A stretch of 64,000 nucleotides of DNA, taken from the NCBI GenBank assembly GCA_964389475.1, contig CAYMFD010000003.1, forward strand, positions 1-64,000, in the 5' to 3' direction. The notes under the pieces are model-generated. The model was not told where the DNA came from. It made no database searches and saw only the letters and a program-made list of their open reading frames with translations. Source of the DNA: CAYMFD01 sp964389475 (GTDB lineage Bacteria > Bacteroidota > Bacteroidia > Chitinophagales > Saprospiraceae). Positions within the stretch are counted from its first letter, which is position 1. The number at the start of each line of letters is the position of its first letter. Position numbers and translations under genes: made by a program. This document shows, piece after piece, positions 32,127-41,380 of this stretch.

Positions 32127-32753
32127 CTACAACTGTTGGACAAGTAATACCACGCCTTGTATTATATATTGCGTACCTATGGCCATAACTAAGAAGCCCA
32201 TGATTCTCGATAGTGCTCGTAGACCTACACGGCCTAGTAGGCGATAGAGTAGGGGGCTGAATCGAAGTACCAAAAAGACCAGTACGGCCATGATAATGAT
32301 GGCCACTGATGCGCCTAGGCGCTGCGTGTTGGACTCTGTACTACTATATAGGTTGATCAGATAGGATATCGCTCCAGGGCCGGCTATCATGGGCATCGCC
32401 ATCGGCGTAAAGCTGATATCCTCCATATCCTCCATCTCCTGGCGTACTCGCTTATCGACGGACTTACTGGTCTCCATCTTACCCGAGAGCAGACCTACTC
32501 CGCTATTGAGGATTACCAGTCCGCCAGCAATACGTAGTGCATTAACATTGATACCAAAGAAGTCAAGGATGTGTATGCCCGACCAGAAGAAGATCATCAG
32601 GATGCCAAGACAGAACAGTGCCACGTTGATACTCGTCCTGAGTCGGTGCCGGCTATCGTAGTCTTCTGATAGAGATAGGTACAGCGGTATAGCTCCGAGT
32701 GGATTGGCAATGCTAAATATGGCAGCCGTGATGGCTAATGTATACTCTATCAT
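32127..32753 (-). CDS. MarC family membrane protein
   Basis: The 208-residue protein has six predicted helices. It starts with YTLAITAAIFSIANPLGAIPLYLSL, shown here as SIANPLGAIPLYL, the diagnostic MarC segment. AGPGAISYLINLYSST and LRIAGGLVILNSGVGLLSG are also typical. The family has no assigned substrate (formerly linked to multiple antibiotic resistance). Its ATG at 32753 follows a TACCTTTG box by only 7 nt, suggesting a near-leaderless message at the head of the operon that runs to the lptB lipoproteins. Confidence 0.92.
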   Translation of the reverse strand: MIEYTLAITAAIFSIANPLGAIPLYLSLSEDYDSRHRLRTSINVALFCLGILMIFFWSGIHILDFFGINVNALRIAGGLVILNSGVGLLSGKMETSKSVDKRVRQEMEDMEDISFTPMAMPMIAGPGAISYLINLYSSTESNTQRLGASVAIIIMAVLVFLVLRFSPLLYRLLGRVGLRALSRIMGFLVMAIGTQYIIQGVVLLVQQL

Positions 32754-32760
32754 AGCTGTG

Positions 32761-32768
32761 CAAAGGTA
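32761..32768 (-). promoter_or_regulatory. -7 box TACCTTTG, 7 nt before the marC ATG
   Basis: This is a full TAnnTTTG match on the minus strand. No TTG at standard spacing is visible upstream. Confidence 0.6.
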
Positions 32769-33045
32769 GTTTTTTCGGCCTGCAGGAAAAACCTAGGACT
32801 TAGAAGTTGAGCCACGATCACTTCTACGCCGTTGTATTTGATAGGTAGCTGTATCACTAGTAGAAGCAGCTTTATAAGTCCTTCCCTACCAAAAAAGCAG
32901 GCCGCTTCTGTAGGGAAAGGTTTGGGCGATGCAGTGAGCGGAACAAAGTGGTGGGCCCGTACACGGAAATGGATTCCATCAGCCCTCAGGCGAAACCTGG
33001 GACCTCGATTGATATCATCAATAACCACCTCACCCCGAGACCCTC
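32769..33045. other. Intergenic region with a complex inverted repeat
   Basis: There are about 290 bases between the marC start and the upstream adhesin stop. It holds a stem (CCTTCCCTAC at about 32882 with GTAGGGAAAGG at about 32911) enclosing a smaller AAGC-AGGCC-GCTT hairpin, then GC-rich sequence. A 92-residue ORF spans it on the minus strand (about 32750-33028) but lacks protein-like features and would overlap the marC promoter; I do not treat it as a gene. Confidence 0.5.
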
Positions 33046-34887
33046 CTATCGCAATACCGTCACCGTGCCACTATAGGGTACGTCGGCCTGGTCATCACAG
33101 TCTAGGGTCATGTAGTAGGTATATACACCATTGGCCACGGTCCTGCCTCTACTCGTACCATCCCACCAGTAGGCCTCGTCTCTAGCATTAAAGCTAGAGC
33201 CCTCAAAGATCAGGTTGCCCCACCGATCGTAAATGAGATAGTTAGATATAAGCAAACTGTCCGAGGAGGCGCCGATGATGAGCTCATCATTGATACCATC
33301 ATCGTTGGGCGAAAAGATATTGGGCATCATGATGTTGCTGACGCGGAGGTCTATCGTGACAATACTGTCGCAGTCTTCTGTCAGCTCGAAGGTGTCTCTG
33401 TAGATGCCTGTCTCGGTAAAATCGCCGAATGACTGGCCGGCACAGATACTCGCATTGATATCAACGTTAACTTCGCGGACAGTGCTGAGGTTGATAGTAC
33501 GTAGGCTATCACATCCTGTAGAACTCACCAGCGTGTCGAGGTAGGACCCAGGAATCGAGTAGTCCTCCACAAAGCGACCACTACATATCGTTGTATCGAC
33601 CTCTTCTGTTCTAGTCTCCACGACCTCTAGGTTAAGCTGGGTGATGCTATCACATCCTAGACGATTGGTAAGGGTAGCATTGTATGTGCCCGTCTCTGTC
33701 TGACCAAAAGCACTCTCTCCCTCACAGATCACTCGATCGATTACGAATGGGCCATTAGGGATAACTATTAAGTCCAGGACGATCAGACTGTCACAGCCAT
33801 TACCTGCGGCACCCTCGAATGTCTGTATGTATTCGCCACCCTCGGTGAGACCATTAAAGCTGTCACCCTCGCAGATCTCTACAGTTGTGACATCCCTAGC
33901 AGCGGGCAGTACTGTAAGGTTGAGAAATCGTGCAGAGTCGCAGGGCTCGTCCGGTAGGTCGTAGGTGTCGATGTAGCGACCCGACTCGGTGTAGCCATCG
34001 AAGTTCTCGCCTTCACAGATCGTGACGTCTTGCTCAGAGGAGGCCGGTGCTATGACATTGAGCTCTAGTAGTCGGACGCTGTCGCACCCGAAAAATCGAG
34101 TTTGGAAAGTGTCGATGTAGAGTCCCGACTCTTGGTAGCCATATATTTCTTCGCCTATGCAGATCTCCTCTTGTTCTATGAAGTCGTACTTTTCGCCTAC
34201 TTGTAGGTTGAGGGTCACGATACTATCGCAGCCCGTGAGTACGGAGGAGAAGGTGTCTTGAAAGATCCCTGATACCCCGATACCGTCGAAGCTCGTACCA
34301 TTGTCAAATACCTCACCCTCGCATATCGAAGTGGTGATTACATTGCTGGCAACATTGGCACCAGGTAGGCCATATACTCGGACAACATCAAAGCCGGGCA
34401 CGCAGCCGCCGGCATCTGTACCCTCGATCTTTATGGCATTGACACAACTTTGATAGTTGTAATCTTCCAGGTCTATCGTATTGGTTGTACCTCCGTTGAT
34501 GAGGTCTAGCTCTGTAAAAGTCTGACCGAAGTCACTACTCACACTGATGATCGCTATCTCTCTAGCCGCACCGATCTCATCTATAAAGATGTCATCGGCA
34601 TTGGGTGCATTGATAATGGTATTATCTATGAATCCTAATACGATCCAGCTACCAGTCGGGAGGGCTATCCACTGGTCGGTGTTGCCGGTCGTAACATCGA
34701 GATCCATTGGGTACTCTCTACAGCTAGTTACGGGGTCGCTACCATACCATTCTCGTATCCGACTCTCGTCGGTCGGTACGAAGAAGGCGTCGATAACTAC
34801 ATCGGCAAATTCGTCTTGGGCATAACTCGAAACAGCTAATAAAAGCAGTAGCGATATGGTTGAGAAGATTTTAAAAATAGTACTCAT
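33046..34887 (-). CDS. Secreted gliding-type (CHU_C) adhesin-like protein, paralogue A
   Basis: The 613-residue protein has a signal peptide (FSTISLLLLLAVSSYAQ). A unique N-terminal domain follows (about 25-195, starting DEFADVVIDAFFVPTDESRI and ending in VPGFDVVRVYGLPG). Next come about six Cys-paired modules of 65-70 residues with the pattern C-x-G-x-x-x-x-G-x-x-x-x-G-x-Y-x-D-T-x-x-x-x-x-GCDS-x-x-x-L-x-L (for example ICIGEEIYGYQESGLYIDTF). The C-terminal gliding-associated T9SS domain is MPNIFSPNDDGINDELIIG ... IYDRWGNLIF ... WWDGTSRGRTVANGVYTYYM. The domain directs T9SS export and anchoring. A -7 box lies 8 nt before the ATG. Confidence 0.9.
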   Translation of the reverse strand: MSTIFKIFSTISLLLLLAVSSYAQDEFADVVIDAFFVPTDESRIREWYGSDPVTSCREYPMDLDVTTGNTDQWIALPTGSWIVLGFIDNTIINAPNADDIFIDEIGAAREIAIISVSSDFGQTFTELDLINGGTTNTIDLEDYNYQSCVNAIKIEGTDAGGCVPGFDVVRVYGLPGANVASNVITTSICEGEVFDNGTSFDGIGVSGIFQDTFSSVLTGCDSIVTLNLQVGEKYDFIEQEEICIGEEIYGYQESGLYIDTFQTRFFGCDSVRLLELNVIAPASSEQDVTICEGENFDGYTESGRYIDTYDLPDEPCDSARFLNLTVLPAARDVTTVEICEGDSFNGLTEGGEYIQTFEGAAGNGCDSLIVLDLIVIPNGPFVIDRVICEGESAFGQTETGTYNATLTNRLGCDSITQLNLEVVETRTEEVDTTICSGRFVEDYSIPGSYLDTLVSSTGCDSLRTINLSTVREVNVDINASICAGQSFGDFTETGIYRDTFELTEDCDSIVTIDLRVSNIMMPNIFSPNDDGINDELIIGASSDSLLISNYLIYDRWGNLIFEGSSFNARDEAYWWDGTSRGRTVANGVYTYYMTLDCDDQADVPYSGTVTVLR

Positions 34888-34895
34888 AAGCCCTC

Positions 34896-34903
34896 CAAAG
34901 GTA
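34896..34903 (-). promoter_or_regulatory. -7 box TACCTTTG, 8 nt before an ATG
   Basis: This is a full TAnnTTTG match ending 8 nt before the ATG at 34887. A TTTG lies upstream at 34919-34922 on the minus strand, but with a spacing of only 15 nt. Confidence 0.55.
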
Positions 34904-34978
34904 ACAGCTACAGAGTAGCAAACTAAAATTAGATTTACAAAGAACCCTTAAATGTCTTGTTTATCTACCCTGCGACAT

Positions 34979-36814
34979 TTACCGCAGCACAGTAACAGTC
35001 CCGCTATACGGTACTGATTCTCCTTCCTCGCAGTCCAGGGTCATGTAGTAGGAGTAGACGCCATTGGGTACGGTCTTGCCACGACTGTGACCATCCCACC
35101 AGTAGGTATTATCCCTAGGGTCGAAGTCATCAGCCTGATAAACTAGGTTGCCCCACCGGTCGTAGATGCGGTAAGTAGCTATCTGCAAGTCATCTGCTGA
35201 TGCGCCTATCGTTAGCTCATCATTGATCTGATCACCATTGGGTGAAAAGATATTGGGCATGATGATGTTGCTGACACGGAGGTCTATCGTGACGATACTG
35301 TCACAGTCTTCGGTCAACTCGAAGGTGTCACGGTAGATGCCTGTGCTGCTATATGAGCCGAAGTTCTGCCCAGCGCATATACTCACACTGATCTCCGTAT
35401 TGATTTGGTCAAAGGTAGAGAGACTGATTGTACGTAGACTATCGCAGCCTAGCGAGCTAACTAGTGTGTCGATATAGGTGCCGGGTATCGAGTAGACCCC
35501 TACAAACCGGCCGCCGCATACGGTCGTGTCAATGGCCTCCGCCCTGGTCTCTATTACTTCCAGGTTGAGCTGCGTGATACTGTCGCAGCCGAGGCGATTG
35601 GTCAATGTAGCATTGTAGGTACCTGCCAGCGTTTGGCCAAAAATACTCTCTCCCTCGCAAATTACACGGTCTACGATGTAGGGTCCCTCTGCGATAACGA
35701 TAAGGTCTAGTACTACCAGGCTATCGCAGCCATTACTGGCGGCACCTGGGAATTTCTCGGTATACTGACCGCCCTCTGTGAAACCATTAAAGTCATCGCC
35801 CTCGCATATTTCTACCGTCGTTACATCCCGAGCTGCTGGCAACACAGTTAGATTGAGAAACCGCGCTGAGTCACATGCCTGGTCGGGTAGGTCATAGGTG
35901 TCGATATAGCGGCCAGAGCTAGTATAGCCCTCATAGTTTTCACCCTCGCAGATGGTGATGCTCTGCTCAGATGATACAGGGATGATGACGTTGAGCTCTA
36001 GTAAACGTATACTATCGCATCCAAAGAACTTGGTCTCAAAGGTATCTATGTACAGACCAGCCTCTTGATAGCCATATAACTCCTCGCCTATACATATTTC
36101 GGCTTGCTCTATCGTCTCGTACTTATCACCGATCTGCAAATTTAGGGTTACGATACTGTCGCAGCCAGTGATGATAGAGGTGAAAGTATCCAGATAGATA
36201 CCAGCCACATCGATACCGTCGAAGCTAGTACCATTGTCAAAAATATCACCTTCGCAGATCGAAGCGCTGATCACGTTACTCGCAATATTGGCTCCAGGTA
36301 GGCCGTACACACGTACGACGTCAAAGCCTGGTACACAGCCACCTGCATCAGTGCCCTCGATTTTGATAGCATTGACACAACTTTGATAATTGTAGTCTTC
36401 TAGGTCGATCCTGTTGGTTGTACCACCATCTATTCTGCCTAGTTCTGTAAAGGTTTCTCCAAAGTCGCTACTCACACTTATAATGCCGATCTCGCTGGCC
36501 GCGCCGATCTCATCTATAAATATGTCGTCAGTATTGGGAGCATTGATGATCGTATTGTCTATAAATCCTAAAACAATCCAGCTACCTGTGGGGAGAGCGA
36601 TCCACTTAGAAGAGTTGCCTGTAGTCACACTGAGATCCATGGGATACTCAGCACAACTAGCTACGGGGTCACTTCCATACCACTCATCCCATCTAAAGGT
36701 TTCCTGTAAAAAGGCATCAATTACGACATCCGCAAATTCATCTTGAGCTTGCGCAGCAGTACCGACCACTACGACTAGCGTCAGGCTGAGGACAAGAGTA
36801 ATTAGTGCTTTCAT
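34979..36814 (-). CDS. Secreted gliding-type (CHU_C) adhesin-like protein, paralogue B
   Basis: The protein has 611 residues from the ATG at 36814 (MKALITLVLSLTLVVVVGTA signal peptide); the longer frame to 36943 lacks a reason to be translated. It is close to paralogue A over the whole length: the same N-terminal domain (DEFADVVIDAFLQETFRWDE), the same series of ICEGE...GCDS modules, and the same MPNIFSPNGDQINDELTIG C-terminal domain. By eye roughly three quarters of residues are shared, with differences concentrated in module loops. It lies directly upstream of paralogue A with 90 nt between, a recent tandem duplication. It is probably a T9SS-secreted surface protein. Confidence 0.9.
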   Translation of the reverse strand: MKALITLVLSLTLVVVVGTAAQAQDEFADVVIDAFLQETFRWDEWYGSDPVASCAEYPMDLSVTTGNSSKWIALPTGSWIVLGFIDNTIINAPNTDDIFIDEIGAASEIGIISVSSDFGETFTELGRIDGGTTNRIDLEDYNYQSCVNAIKIEGTDAGGCVPGFDVVRVYGLPGANIASNVISASICEGDIFDNGTSFDGIDVAGIYLDTFTSIITGCDSIVTLNLQIGDKYETIEQAEICIGEELYGYQEAGLYIDTFETKFFGCDSIRLLELNVIIPVSSEQSITICEGENYEGYTSSGRYIDTYDLPDQACDSARFLNLTVLPAARDVTTVEICEGDDFNGFTEGGQYTEKFPGAASNGCDSLVVLDLIVIAEGPYIVDRVICEGESIFGQTLAGTYNATLTNRLGCDSITQLNLEVIETRAEAIDTTVCGGRFVGVYSIPGTYIDTLVSSLGCDSLRTISLSTFDQINTEISVSICAGQNFGSYSSTGIYRDTFELTEDCDSIVTIDLRVSNIIMPNIFSPNGDQINDELTIGASADDLQIATYRIYDRWGNLVYQADDFDPRDNTYWWDGHSRGKTVPNGVYSYYMTLDCEEGESVPYSGTVTVLR

Positions 36815-36973
36815 GAGAGGTCTAAATACGTGATTTGAGGTGCCTTTGGTATTTAAAAGGTAAAGAAAGGTGTGTTGTATTGTCTTAAAAGCACTGAGAT
36901 AGAAATTGTTGTAGGTGTTCCTTACCTTGGCCCTTGTAAACAATTATACACCGATGCGGTGGTATAACGCTGC

Positions 36974-38242
36974 ATGAAAGGAGACAAAACTGGTCAAATG
37001 AATATTACAGAGCGGATAAAAGGCGACAGAGGTCCTCTGGGGACATTTGCTTCGACATCGGAGGGGTACTACATCTTTCCCAAGATAGAAGGAGAGCTTG
37101 GTAACAGAATGACCTTTAAAGGAAAAGAGGTCGTGATGTGGTCGATCAATAACTACCTAGGTCTAGCCAATCACCCAGAGGTGAGGGAGGCAGATGCACA
37201 GGCCTCAAAAGACTGGGGACTAGGTTATCCCATGGGTAGCCGTATGATGAGTGGTAATACAGAGATGCACGACATCCTTGAGGGAGAGTTAGCAGACTTT
37301 GTATCGACAGAGGCGGCCGTCTTGGTTAACTTCGGTTACCAAGGTATCATGTCAGCTGTAGACTGCCTCGTGACGCGTCGCGATGTGATCGTCTATGATG
37401 CTAACTGTCATGCCTGTATCGTCGATGGTGTACGTATGCACAGCGGTAAGCGATTTGCCTTTAAGCATAATGATATGGAGAGCCTGGAGAAGCACCTTAT
37501 CTCTGCCTGTGCACTAGCAGAAAAGCAGGGTGGTGGCGTGATGGTGATCAGTGAAGGTGTATTCGGTATGCAGGGCGACCAGGGTAAGCTTAAGGAGATA
37601 GCCGCCCTCAAGCGAGACTACGACTTCTTACTGATGGTAGATGATGCCCATGGTTTCGGTACGCTAGGTGCTACTGGTGCTGGAGCAGGAGAGGAGCAGG
37701 GTGTCATGGATCAGATCGATGTCTACTTCGCTACCTTTGCCAAGAGTATGGGTAGCATAGGCGCATTCCTCGCTGGCACGACGGATATGATGCAGTTCCT
37801 CAAGTACAATATGCGTAGCCAGATATTCGCCAAGTCTATGCCTATGACGCAGGTCGTCGGTAACCGTAAGCGTCTAGAGATGCTACGTACGACACCCGCC
37901 TACAAAGAACAATTGTGGACTAATGTCCGTAACCTCCAGAGCCGCCTACGAGAGGCGGGTTTTAACCTAGGTAATACCAATAGCTGCGTTACGCCAGTAT
38001 TCCTCAATGGTACTGTGGAGGAAGCGACCCACCTCGTGATGGACCTCCGTGAGAACTACTCTGTATTCTGCAGTATCGTCGTATATCCGGTAATACCTAA
38101 GGGTATGATACTACTGCGCCTGATACCGACAGCAACACATACGGACGAGGATATAGATATCACGGTCAAGGCATTCGTCGCTATCAAAGACAAACTACTT
38201 AGCGGTGCTTACCGTAAGGCAGAGATCGTACAGCCCGACTAA
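36974..38242 (+). CDS. Alpha-oxoamine synthase family PLP enzyme (SPT/KBL-like)
   Basis: This 422-residue fold-type I enzyme condenses an amino acid with an acyl-CoA. Visible are the SINNYLGLANHPEV substrate loop (about 58-71), SRMMSGNTEMHDILE near 89, NCHACIVDG with the PLP-stacking His146, VDDAHGFGTLG at 222-232, and the Schiff-base Lys257 in TFAKSMGSIGAF. The sequence belongs to the Bacteroidota group usually labelled glycine C-acetyltransferase or serine palmitoyltransferase. In Saprospira-type bacteria an enzyme of this class could start sphingolipid or sulfonolipid (capnine) synthesis; the substrate cannot be read here. It is followed 9 nt later by a VOC gene. Confidence 0.88.
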   Translation: MKGDKTGQMNITERIKGDRGPLGTFASTSEGYYIFPKIEGELGNRMTFKGKEVVMWSINNYLGLANHPEVREADAQASKDWGLGYPMGSRMMSGNTEMHDILEGELADFVSTEAAVLVNFGYQGIMSAVDCLVTRRDVIVYDANCHACIVDGVRMHSGKRFAFKHNDMESLEKHLISACALAEKQGGGVMVISEGVFGMQGDQGKLKEIAALKRDYDFLLMVDDAHGFGTLGATGAGAGEEQGVMDQIDVYFATFAKSMGSIGAFLAGTTDMMQFLKYNMRSQIFAKSMPMTQVVGNRKRLEMLRTTPAYKEQLWTNVRNLQSRLREAGFNLGNTNSCVTPVFLNGTVEEATHLVMDLRENYSVFCSIVVYPVIPKGMILLRLIPTATHTDEDIDITVKAFVAIKDKLLSGAYRKAEIVQPD

Positions 38243-38251
38243 ATCATAGCC

Positions 38252-39298
38252 ATGAGTTATCGTTTATGTGGTATCCAGCAGGTGGGTATCGGTGTCAGTA
38301 AGGTCTACGAAGGCTTTGACTGGTACAAGCAGCACCTAGGTATGGATATGATGATCTTCGATGAGGCTGCCGAGGCTGCCCTCATGCTGCCCTACACTGA
38401 GGGTAAGCCGAGATCTAGACACGCGGTACTAGCCCTCAACTATGCCGGTGGCGGTGGTCTTGAGATCTGGCAGTATACTAGCCGTGAGCCGCAACCATCC
38501 GCCTTTGAGATCCAGTACGGAGACCTGGGCATCTTTAGTATCAAGTTTAAGGCGGGAAGCGTAGCAGCTAGTAGCCAGCGTCTAAAGGATCATCTCGTTG
38601 CTGATATGGCCATCAATCCTGGAGGTAAGCCACATGCCTGGGGTCGCGATCCATTCGGCAACTACTGGGAGCTAGAGGAGGCTCGAGACTGGTATAAGGA
38701 AGGGTTTCACCATACAGGTGGCGTGCAAGGCGTTACCATCGGGGTGAGTGATATAGACCACAGTGTCAAGTTTTACCGAGAGGTCCTCGGTTATGACGTC
38801 GTGACTTACGACGAGAGTGGACATCATGCCGATCTAGCTGGCTTACCTGGAGGTAGTGAGGCTTACCGCCGTGTCAAGCTCCAGCATGCAGCAGCATATA
38901 AGGGACCTTTTGCGCCGTTGCTCGGCTCTACTGAGATAGAGCTGGTACAGGCGCTAGACCGTACACCTCGCAAGATATTCGGCGATAGGATGTGGGGAGA
39001 CCTCGGCTACATACACCTCTGCTACGACGTACGTGGTATGGACGGCCTTAAAGCGGCCTGCGAGGAGCAGGGCCACCCATTTACTGTAGATAGTGCAGAT
39101 TCATTCGATATGGGCGAGGCGGCAGGCCGATTCGCTTACTGCGAAGATCCCGATGGTACCTTGATAGAGTTCGTCGAGGCACACAAGATATCCCTTCTTA
39201 AAAAGTTTGGCTGGTATCTCGACCTCACCAAGCGACGAGACGACCAGCCCCTGCCTTGGTACATCTTTAAGGCGATGAGCTTTAGTCGTAAGAAGTAG
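38252..39298 (+). CDS. Four-module VOC (glyoxalase/dioxygenase superfamily) protein
   Basis: The 348-residue protein has the length of 4-hydroxyphenylpyruvate dioxygenase (HPPD), with four beta-alpha-beta modules. Module starts are near residues 8 (QQVGIGVSKVYEGFDWY), 98 (YGDLGIFSIKF), 155 (GVQGVTIGVSDIDHSVKFY) and 255 (LGYIHLCYDV). Typical VOC ligand positions read Gln, Glu (LEIWQ), Phe, Glu (YWELEE) in the first pair and Gly, Glu (IELVQ), His, Glu (LIEFVE) in the second, so at most one site is a normal metal site. It follows the alpha-oxoamine synthase gene and precedes an aromatic amino acid hydroxylase. Whether it is HPPD or a lipid-linked VOC enzyme is unresolved. Confidence 0.8.
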   Translation: MSYRLCGIQQVGIGVSKVYEGFDWYKQHLGMDMMIFDEAAEAALMLPYTEGKPRSRHAVLALNYAGGGGLEIWQYTSREPQPSAFEIQYGDLGIFSIKFKAGSVAASSQRLKDHLVADMAINPGGKPHAWGRDPFGNYWELEEARDWYKEGFHHTGGVQGVTIGVSDIDHSVKFYREVLGYDVVTYDESGHHADLAGLPGGSEAYRRVKLQHAAAYKGPFAPLLGSTEIELVQALDRTPRKIFGDRMWGDLGYIHLCYDVRGMDGLKAACEEQGHPFTVDSADSFDMGEAAGRFAYCEDPDGTLIEFVEAHKISLLKKFGWYLDLTKRRDDQPLPWYIFKAMSFSRKK

Positions 39299-39548
39299 GG
39301 TAGATGACTGATCGGCGTGATACGACCTATACACGTGCCGGGACCAGCACCCTACGATGTGACCAGCTAGATCGATGGTAGGTGATGGAGAAGGTGTCTG
39401 GTTTAGTGACCTGTCGCTATGCACGATGATTTAAGATATCATGACCTGCAAGGTACGCTGAGCGACTCTAGTCCTAGGTTTTTAGTACCCTGTGTACCGT
39501 AATCTATACCTTGCGTGCCTTTCGCACGGATGTGAATAATCGTTCCCT

Positions 39549-41297
39549 ATGAGAGCACCTACGTTTGAGAGCAATGAATTAATCGATCGACTGCCCAAGC
39601 ACCTCAAGCAGTTCATCAAGCCGCAGGAGTACGATAGTTATACTCCCATCGACCAGGCAGTATGGCGATATGTAATGCGTAGGCTGGTCCGTCACTTATC
39701 TGTCGTCGCCCATGAGTCTTACATACGAGGTCTAGAGATGACTGGCGTAGGGGTCGAGTCGATACCGAGTATGTATGGGATGAATCGGATCTTGAAGGAT
39801 ATCGGATGGGCTGCCGTGGCGGTCGATGGTTTCATACCGCCCAATGCCTTTATGGAGTTTCAGGCATATAAGGTCCTCGTGATAGCCTCTGATATGAGGC
39901 AACTCGAAAACATACAATACACACCGGCACCAGACATCATCCATGAGTCTGCCGGCCATGCGCCGATTATCGCCAATCCTGACTATGCGGAATATCTACG
40001 CCGGTTGGGCGAGATAGGTGCCCGAGCGATCTTGTCTCGGCATGATATGGAGGTCTACGAGGCGGTACGAAGCCTCTCTATACTCAAGGAGGCACGAGGC
40101 ACGTCACAGTCTGAGATCGACAAGGCAGAGGAGCTAGTCACCGCCCTGCAGTCGAAGGAGGTGGAGCTATCAGAGATGGCAATGATGCGTAATCTTCAGT
40201 GGTGGTCCGTCGAGTACGGGCTCATAGGCACGCTAGAGGACCCCAAGATCTATGGTGCAGGGCTACTCTCATCGATAGGAGAGAGCCTGTCCTGTCTGCA
40301 AGACGATGTCACCAAACTACCCTATACGATCAGTGCGGCCTACCGCGAGTTTGACGTGACGAGGCCACAGCCACAGCTATACGTGACACCGGACTTTTCG
40401 CATCTGATGCAGGTGCTTGAGGAGTTTGCCAATACACTAAGCCTTAGGGGCGGAGGTAGTAAAGGGGTGCAGAAGTTGATCGAATCGCAGATGGTCGGTA
40501 GTATCGAGCTCAATACGGGCTTGCAGGTGACGGGTAGGTTTTCTCGGGTCCTCCTCGATGATGACAAGAGGGTTATCTTCTTCGAGACGGAAGGGCCTAC
40601 GGCACTGGCTTTTCGCGAAAAAGAGCTGATCGGCCATGGTGTCGAGCAGCATACTGATGGATTCAGCTCGCCACTCGGCAGGCTTAAAAACATCAACCTT
40701 GCCATAGAGGAGATGGGCCCAGTAGACCTCAAGGCATACAATTTCTATGATAATAAGTGGCTGTCCTTCGAGTTCGAAAGCGGTATAAGGGTGGAAGGGC
40801 TCAACGTAACGGGCATCAGGAATATCTATGGCAAACTCATGCTGATAGAGCTCGTTGACTGTACTGTGGTTTATGGAGAGGAGGAGCTTTTTACACCAGA
40901 CCAAGGGACGTACTACATGCTAGTCGGATCAGAGATCGTATCAGCATTTGCAGGCAGTGCCGACCATCGTTCTTTTCCCAATCTATACCATGAGTCCTCC
41001 ACGCTGACCATCCAGCCAGACGCTACACCTGCCAAGCGTCAGCTAGAGGTCGCCTATGCTACGATACGCCAACATAGGGAAGAAGGCCTTGAGGATGAGG
41101 CTTACCTGCGAAAGCTCTTCGGTACCATCAGACAAGACCATCCTAGTGAGTGGCTGCTGCTGGTCGAGATGCTAGAGATTGTGAGAGAGTCGGAGCTATC
41201 TGCAAAGATTGTAGACTACTTGACCGACCTAGCTCAGTCTCAGTCCCACTTGCGGCAGTTGATTGAGGATGGTATACAGCTGATAGAGGAAGCATAA
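39549..41297 (+). CDS. Aromatic amino acid hydroxylase (phenylalanine 4-monooxygenase), long form
   Basis: The 582-residue protein has an iron/pterin catalytic domain in the N-terminal half: FIPPNAFMEFQAYKVL (about 95-110), and the iron ligands His132 and His137 in PDIIHESAGHAP with Glu222 in WWSVEYGLIG. It hydroxylates phenylalanine to tyrosine. The extra C-terminal 300 residues, including a beta-rich domain (VTGRFSRVLLDDDKRVIFFE, LSFEFESGIRVEGLNV) and a helical tail, distinguish it from the usual 260-300-residue bacterial form, though long forms are known in Bacteroidota. It starts 250 nt after the VOC gene, so coupling is not certain. Confidence 0.92.
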   Translation: MRAPTFESNELIDRLPKHLKQFIKPQEYDSYTPIDQAVWRYVMRRLVRHLSVVAHESYIRGLEMTGVGVESIPSMYGMNRILKDIGWAAVAVDGFIPPNAFMEFQAYKVLVIASDMRQLENIQYTPAPDIIHESAGHAPIIANPDYAEYLRRLGEIGARAILSRHDMEVYEAVRSLSILKEARGTSQSEIDKAEELVTALQSKEVELSEMAMMRNLQWWSVEYGLIGTLEDPKIYGAGLLSSIGESLSCLQDDVTKLPYTISAAYREFDVTRPQPQLYVTPDFSHLMQVLEEFANTLSLRGGGSKGVQKLIESQMVGSIELNTGLQVTGRFSRVLLDDDKRVIFFETEGPTALAFREKELIGHGVEQHTDGFSSPLGRLKNINLAIEEMGPVDLKAYNFYDNKWLSFEFESGIRVEGLNVTGIRNIYGKLMLIELVDCTVVYGEEELFTPDQGTYYMLVGSEIVSAFAGSADHRSFPNLYHESSTLTIQPDATPAKRQLEVAYATIRQHREEGLEDEAYLRKLFGTIRQDHPSEWLLLVEMLEIVRESELSAKIVDYLTDLAQSQSHLRQLIEDGIQLIEEA

Positions 41298-41380
41298 GCC
41301 TGATGGCCTTAGTCAACGACTCGTATTAGGAGGTCCTCAGGTGTCTGCGAGCTATCATCGCGTTGGTATATATTGGTAGA

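Noticed and set aside
32750..33028. 92-residue ORF on the minus strand between marC and adhesin A
   Set aside because: It covers the marC -7 box and a hairpin, has an atypical composition (RFRLRADGIHFRVRAHH), and shows no signal, domain or start context. I treat it as intergenic.
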